A DNA stretch of 64,000 nt from Apostichopus japonicus (Eukaryota > Echinodermata > Holothuroidea > Aspidochirotida > Stichopodidae): positions 28,388,398 through 28,452,397 of the forward strand of contig NC_092577.1 in the NCBI RefSeq assembly GCF_037975245.1. The letters run 5' to 3'. This document shows positions 57,785-64,000 of the stretch, in pieces. The notes under the pieces are model-generated. The model had not been told where the DNA came from. It saw nothing but the letters and a program-made list of their open reading frames with translations, and did no database searches. A program made the translations under genes and the position numbers. Within the stretch, counting starts at the first letter, position 1, and every line of letters begins with the position of its first letter.

Positions 57785-59580
57785 TGACAGACCTATGTAT
57801 ACGAGGACATTTTCCTCTACAGGCCTATACATATGAGGACAATTGAAAAATGTGAGGACAAATTTCGTGTCCTCACATTCTAAGTACCTTTAACTGACCC
57901 CCCAGGGGTTGATCAACACTGCTATGGACTTATCTCGAATGTGTCCATATTTAGTACTTTTCCAATACCTGGTGTATACTGAATGTATGCTAAAATATAT
58001 ATAGCGCCCTCTATTTATGTATACCTCTACAAATATATACTTGTGAGGACATTTACAATATCCGAGGACAAATTTAAGCTAGAACCTATCCCCAGGCTAT
58101 CAATACTCTATCAACACCAAAAAAGGAAATAGTAATGATAATAAAGTTGTGACGACCAAAACAATAACAATAGCACCAAAATAATATTAAGATATTATAT
58201 TACTAATATATATATGTAACATGACTGACATATTAAATGTAAAAATAATATGCAAGATGATAAAAGTAATTATAATGATGATGAGGAGGAGGATGAAGAG
58301 AAGGAGAAGGATGTATTCCAACTTTATTTACCTATGAAGAATGATTAATGTAAACATTTCTCTCATTTTATATAGCAGTGGATATGGACCCATATTTACA
58401 TGTTATACAATGTAAGATTATTGGAATGCGGGGAGAACATGACATACACTTTAACATAGACGTGCACTGCACTTTAAAAGTAAACATGAAGAAAGGAACA
58501 GAAATAAAAAGAAAGAATATGGCATCTTCCATTCAATATCCAATTTCCTTTGTGATAAGGTTTTCGAGCACAGAAAGTCGTCAACAGTTCAAACTTATCA
58601 AATTGACTTTTGTTCTAATCATTCCCTCGAGACTCATCCCCAACCATTTGCTTTGCTCCCTGCTCATGCAGCATGATATATACGTTTAATATGACCAAAC
58701 ATAGCAGAAGTAATCATATTTACAATCGTCATTCCTGCTTCTGCAATTTTAATACCTAGTCTTGTGTGCAGTCAAACCAGCAACATGTACTCGATATTAT
58801 TTTAAAAACTCCAATCCCCCCATTCGGCCATGCTATTTTTAATTTGATTGGGGAGGTTCCTATGCCCTCCCCACCTGGCTTCGCCTTTGAGCATTTAGTG
58901 CTTGCTCTCAGTGCAGGGTTTCGGTTGTCTTATTTAACTCCAACTACCTATTTTGCATGACCCCCCCCCCCCCCATGAAAATCTTTAGAACCTCAGTGGT
59001 GCCAAGTGATGGCAGGGTTCCCCTTGTACGATTTTTTTTCGTTTCCCTATTTCCCTCCGCATCGTCCGTCATATTATGATTTTAATGCACTTGATGTATG
59101 CCACTCATATAAAGTCATACCCTCAGATTAATGTGAACCACGATGCACCCTTTAATGACCAAGCCCCTACTTGAGTTACCTTAGACCGTCACCTGGACCA
59201 TATGATGTAACTTAACCCTCCCTCCCCCCACAACAACCCCTCTTAATCTCAGAGTAAATCTCCGTCTCCAATGCTAATCCCACTACTGTATCTGTGCAAG
59301 TCCGGTACGCAAGGATTGCTGTTACTGTATATCATTTTGTGGCCCAATTCGCCTTCCATAATTTAACAAGCATTCTTGCATGCTGTACGAATTGACATCG
59401 AAGTGGCATTGAATTGGCATCGAAACGTTTTATTACTTGCAGATATCGCCCTGCCATGTAAGTTACATTCCAAACTGCTCTTTGTGTTGATTAAAGACCT
59501 AACATGAGTTACCATAACGCTTCTGTGGTCAACACGTTACATCCTAGCCTAATTAGTCTACTTTAAAATTACTACCCTTA
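57785..59580. other. Unique right flank, no supported gene
   Basis: 57795-58085 has recurrent GAGGACA motifs, including TGTGAGGACAAATTTC followed by GTGTCCTCACA (a 10-bp inverted repeat, 57860-57887). 58270-58310 is a purine-rich GAG/AAG tract. The 58378-58689 ORF is Lys/Ile-rich without a domain. A 16-C run lies near 58958-58973. Confidence 0.5.
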
Positions 59581-59583
59581 CTA

Positions 59584-59650
59584 CTAGCCTACCCTTCGAA
59601 TAACTTAGTACTACTACTAGTAGTACTAAGTTATTCGAAGGGTAGGCTAG
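59584..59650. repeat. 67-bp near-perfect palindrome
   Basis: The 30-bp arm starting CTAGCCTACCCTTCGAATAA at 59584 is exactly mirrored to 59650. The 7-base centre is ctactag. RNA or single-stranded DNA from this site would form a 30-bp perfect hairpin. Confidence 0.92.
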
Positions 59651-60230
59651 GCATGGTCTAACGTACGTAGACATACTGTAGTGTAACGTTAGGTTACCAA
59701 ATACAGTACCCACCCAGAAGTAGTAGTAAAGTCTAGTACATTTACTGTAGCCTAGTAACTATAGGTCACTAAACAAAGTGTATTATGTTGTTGTAATACT
59801 ACTATAGATAATCCTTTCACTGCAAGCATTCTGTCAACATATGAATTAGGCTATTCAATGTGACGGTCAATCTAATTCAACATTGGCTACCAAAGAAATT
59901 GTCACAAAGTGGTGTATTTCATTGATAGTATTCATACAGCCTAGGCCTAAGCCTACCACTTTAGTTGTCAGTTGTTGGATGTTACAGACTACAGTAAGGT
60001 TTCAAACAATTGAAGAAATAAGTGTTTGGGGTATAACACTATGCTTGCCACAACCTGATGAATTTTTTTGTTCGGAAAAGAAAGGAAAATTAGCTCTTGA
60101 CAAAAACTTTTTAGTTCACTGTGATATAACAACTGGTTGAACTTGAGTTTATGGCCTTCGTGAAGGGTTAATATATGACCTGTTGCAAAACACATTGCAT
60201 CCTTAAACATTTCTTGTCAGAGCTTACAGA

Positions 60231-60374
60231 ATGCCAGTGAAAATGTCCTACGAAGTTGAAGTTGAAGGAAGAATTAAGTTCTTGATGCTTGTTATGGAGG
60301 CATATAAACTGAATATCTTCACCCTGGAGGAACTTCTTAATATCCTCATTGATTTCATAGATCATCTGGAATAG
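60231..60374 (+). CDS. Possible short coding segment, unrecognised
   Basis: Just after an acceptor-like TTACAG (60224-60229), ATG at 60231 opens MPVKMSYEVEVEGRIKFLML, then VMEAYKLNIFTLEELLNILI, then DFIDHLE and a stop; 47 residues. The composition is amphipathic-helical and not random-looking. It is in a different frame from the exon at 60421, so it is not simply continuous with it. No family recognised. Confidence 0.3.
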   Translation: MPVKMSYEVEVEGRIKFLMLVMEAYKLNIFTLEELLNILIDFIDHLE

Positions 60375-60420
60375 CTCTAGCAGTTGAGAAGCAGATAAAA
60401 ACCTGTTTGTAACTTTGGAG

Positions 60421-62715
60421 CAGTCAGCTCACGAAAGAGTGAAGTTATTAAAGAAAATGAGACCTATGAGTCCTGCACCAGCAAAAATTGTAGTATCTTG
60501 TTCATCAGACATGACTGTAAGTAGTATTTTCTGCACACACAAAGGGCTAATTGGTTGTTCAAGTAGTCAGGATTCAAGTAGTCAGGATTTCTATACACCA
60601 AGGTTTTACAGTTATATAACTGCTAAAGAACAGCATAGAACTATCAATTTAAGTTGTTTCACTTCCTTTTGAAAAAAACTTTTGCAAGCAAAATACTCCA
60701 CTTTTTAAAATTATATTTTGCACTATTGCTTACAGATACTGATATATAGATCAGGTAGAAGATAGTAAACAGGCTACCCATACCCATTTGTGATGGTGGA
60801 TAGACTATTTCAACCGTTAACTTTAACAGTCATGTCCAAGATTCCCGAGCTGACCCTAGGTCATCATGTATATGTTTGATCTGCCACCAAAAAGTATGGT
60901 TGGATGACGATGCTTACTTAACCAGTGTTCTCCCATGATTATAGTATTAGGTTTATCAATGAGTCTTCATTAGCTTGTAAAATTGGAATCAAAGCAATTT
61001 GTGCCATATAAAGGTAGCTGCGTGTTATAGCATCATCTACAAAGTGTAAATATTATCACAAACCTTCCAAATTGTTACTTATTTGTTTTAGATGGATCAG
61101 GGCAGGCAATGTGTCAGATGTAGAGGCAAACTTCATTGTCATCCTAATGAGGAAGACCTGCAGATGGACAAGGATGGATTTGTCGAAAGGGTCTTGCCAG
61201 TGAAAGGTAAGTGTTGATTAGTCTAGTGCATTTCATGAAAGGTTTCAATAGTATCACTGTGGGTCATCAGGGTCTGTAGGCACATCTGGATAAGACATTA
61301 GGAAATGAAATTACAAATGGCTGAAAATGACTTTTAGATAGATGGATAGGTGTATAACAGACATGACATACATTAGAATGATATTTATTTAACTTCCAGT
61401 TCCAACTTTCAAAAATATTCCCCTTAAAAACATAGGGTCCACTTTAAAATTAACACATCATAATAACTGTTGTAATTCTTTTGTTTTGGGGCTTGTGCTC
61501 ATGCGAGAGGTATTGATTTTTTAAAATTTTGGTCATCTGTATCAGGGCTCATGTTTAAGAAAGTTTTAAGGTTGTCCTTCGGATTACCTAACCTACTGTA
61601 CCATGCCACATTACTGCTGTGGGCCATAATCATGTTAAAACTTGAGACAGTTCAATTTTACGGTTTTGTTGTTGCCATCCAGTGATTGAGTTGACTTAAC
61701 TCGCCATCCAAAATGTTACGTTTCTTTATCTTAGCTCCATAAACTTTCTAGATATTGCATGCTCTCACAATGTAAGACACACTTAACAAAATTCATAGCA
61801 ATGAATATCTGATTTATGAACATAAACTACATTGGTATCCAAACCTCAAGCATACAGAACTACAGTACATACAGTGATGTTGAGTTGGAAATATAAAAGG
61901 ATTAATGCATCTACTATTAATATCTGCTGTCCTCACATACCTATGATAATGGATAAGCTGTGTATATGTGCCCTATGTATTTCTCACTTATCCACATGTT
62001 ATACATTGCTTCTGTGATGTAAACATGATTTTATTAGGTGTAATGTATTCATGTCTAGGTTAATGCGTAAAATTGTGGGTTGTGAAATACATGTTCCACA
62101 TTCACAGGGCATAAATTGCATTTGTGTTGAGAACCTATCACGCCTGTGTGATGTATATGTTACCAATGTTCACTGTCCTCATATTCATATGATTACATAA
62201 AACAGTGTATGTGTCTTTCCAGTCTAATACACATGGTAAACAGTGCTGCATTGTCGAAAACATGATGTAAATAATCTTAATGTATCCATTCTAGTGTACA
62301 CTGTCCTCACATGTCTAGGATAATGTATAAACTGTGTATATATAGTCCTGAGATATGTTTCACATGCACACATGTGTGATGTATACCATATATTACAACG
62401 TTCACTGTCCTCACATGCATATGATTACATATAAAACAGTGTATGTGTCCAGCCTAATACACATGGTAAAGAGTGCTGCATTGTCAACAACATGCTGTAA
62501 ATAAGTTTAATGTTTCCATTCTAGTGTACACTGTCCTCACCTGTTTAGGATAAATTATAAACAGTACGTGTTGAAAAAAATGAAAACTTGGGAAGAATTT
62601 CATGATTAATTTTCCAGGGATACAGTATTACATGAGTTCTTTTATGCTTGATTTTCAGTCACATTTACGGCAGACTCGTCAAGTACACCAGATATTCCTA
62701 AAAAGCTTCAGACAG
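60421..62715 (+). CDS. Partial multi-exon gene of unknown function, possibly running off the right edge
   Basis: Three segments join in frame. 60421-60516 (QSAHERVKLLKKMRPMSPAP to SSDMT) ends at GTAAGT in phase 0. 61092-61206, after TTGTTTTAG, starts ATG GAT, gives MDQGRQCVRCRGKLHCHP and FVERVLPVK, and ends at GTAAGT in phase 1. 62659-62715, after ATTTTCAG, gives VTFTADSSSTPDIPKKLQT and ends at GTAAGT in phase 1. The C-x2-C...C-H-P cluster in the middle exon might bind zinc. The 5' end of the first segment is a guess, and ATG at 61092 could be the true start. Strong donors at all three exons support the model. The next exon is not identified before 64000. Confidence 0.4.
61920..62575. repeat. 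Degenerate tandem repeat in the last intron
   Basis: CACTGTCCTCA(C/T)AT motifs recur at about 61927, 62171, 62298, 62403 and 62529, each followed by (T)A(T/G)GATTA/ATAA and CAGTGTATGTG-like segments. There is a base period near 115-125 bp and a higher-order period near 235 bp. Confidence 0.75.
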
Positions 62716-62719
62716 GTAA

Positions 62720-64000
62720 GTTGTTTGGTTTACCATGCCACAATACCATAATCATGTCAAAAACTTGAGAATGTCCAATTAGATGCAGCAATAAATCATG
62801 CTTAAATCATATAGTTTGTAAGATGAAATTTAAGAATTATTCCTTTCATTTCTCTTTATCAATATTTATCTAAAAGATTCAGTGCAATGTTCTCTGACAA
62901 ATCTTTTAGTTGAGTTTGACAATGCCCTTGTTTATTGATGTGTCAGCTACAATCTTGTCAAATGTATACCACTAGGTGGGCACAGAGAGGGAAGCTGCCA
63001 TATTCTTTATTGGCAAACTTCTGTCACTTAACCATGAATGCAAGTTTAGAGATGCTTCCTCAAAGGTACATTTGAATTGCTGCAATTTAACCTCCTGCAA
63101 ACCAACTCATGTTGATAGTACATTTGGAATTCCTTATAATAATTGTATAACTTTCTTCAGTGGCTGTCATGGGTCAAGTAAGGCAGTGGACAGGAAGTAA
63201 AGGACTATAAGACTACTAGATGAAAGAGTTTGTAGTTTATTTACAAGACAAAAAAAAACACCTGCAAAAGAAATAATAGAATTACAAACTGTTAGCATGT
63301 TCTTAACATTTTGGCACGTACGTGCAACACCATAAACCTTTACACATATGTTGATATTATAACAAAATGGACTGATATAGTGTTACATTCATACAGTTTA
63401 TGATCCTAATATTCCCTCATTACTGTATGTGCAAATATTCCATCAGAGTCCACTTAATATAATTTTAAGCAACTCTTTGTACAACAAATACAGTATTAAA
63501 TTAATTGGATTCTGAAATAAACTTAATGACAACAGCATCTATACAATGACTTATGGGACCGTTGTTTAAGTACTCCTGGTTCTACAGTTCGCAGCAAAAC
63601 ATGTGGGAACACAAAGTTTCCCTGGGCTGTAACACACATTTGAGTCAGTAACCCGACAATACAAACAATTAGGCAGGAACACACAGTTTACCTTTAACTG
63701 AATTCTGGCAGGAACACACAGTATACTGCACAGTGCCGAAGAGTGCAATGTCTCTCTTGCACCAATGCCCCAATTGCCGCTACTGCTTTTATATTAGTCC
63801 ACAGCATCTCAGGCAAACATTCCATCCAAACACAGTGAATGAACGTCTCTTGAAGTTACGCAATTTTACCTGGTGTAGTCCAGATGACTCTGCATTTGCC
63901 CGCCTTGACACACGACATAGTTATGTAACTCATGCTTGGGTGAAGTGACAGTTGCATTTTGCTAATATTGAACTGTTTCACCTGCATTAGGACAATTCTA
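62720..64000. other. Right edge, no confident gene
   Basis: The frame at 62976-63200 begins VGTEREAAIFFIGKLLSLNH after an AG (62972-62973), with a GTACAT donor-like site near 63066. It would be phase 0, which does not fit the phase-1 end at 62715, so I leave it unassigned. From 63590 to 63730 CAGGAACACACAG-like motifs recur. Confidence 0.35.

Noticed and set aside
62976-63200. 74-aa ORF as the next exon of the right-edge gene
   Set aside because: Its phase does not match the phase-1 end at 62715 and its donor-like site is weak.

Overview
The window is AT-rich metazoan genomic DNA. Genes are split into short exons bounded by GT/AG introns, almost all cut in phase 1. Much of the rest is transposon debris, microsatellites and poly-C/poly-G runs. 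An SRCR plus HYR receptor gene, PAN/Apple repeats and CR1/Jockey-type and Ty3/gypsy relics together suggest an invertebrate deuterostome, most plausibly an echinoderm (for example a holothurian). That assignment is inference; no marker gene fixes the species.

The dominant structure is a direct segmental duplication. Copy A (about 1515-19845) and copy B (about 36828-57780) lie in the same orientation with 17 kb of unduplicated DNA between them. Each copy carries one full gene for a predicted single-pass membrane receptor: signal peptide, one SRCR domain, HYR domain(s), transmembrane helix and a tyrosine-containing tail. The receptor coding exons (optional exon 4 excluded) differ at 16 hand-counted positions, 12 of them amino-acid changing. 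Copy A has a lysine in the membrane helix and a TAYRYV motif near the C-terminus that fits the ITSM consensus; copy B has lost both. Copy B has instead gained a second HYR2 exon through a 618-bp tandem duplication. The pair looks like two diverging, possibly immune-type, receptors.

The spacer (19845-36828) holds a predicted secreted protein with four PAN/Apple-like domains (22510-28119). One of its introns contains an antisense Ty3/gypsy relic. Next comes a 4.9-kb terminal-inverted-repeat element (29417-34305), whose ends are packed with AGACTGAA/TTCAGTCT motifs and which contains a 3 x 262-bp repeat. A small possible membrane-protein ORF follows on the minus strand (34649-34831).

Mobile elements date the events. 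Two hAT-like MITEs with perfect 8-bp target duplications are present: one in both copies (older than the duplication) and one only in copy B, with the intact empty site in copy A. A LINE on the minus strand is mostly deleted from copy A but largely retained in copy B. A tRNA-derived SINE sits in both copies.

The left edge (1-1514) has a LINE ORF1-like fragment and a degenerate MITE. The right edge (57780-64000) has a 67-bp near-perfect palindrome, a set of plausible plus-strand exons of an unrecognised gene, and a degenerate tandem repeat. No rRNA, CRISPR or prokaryotic feature was seen.
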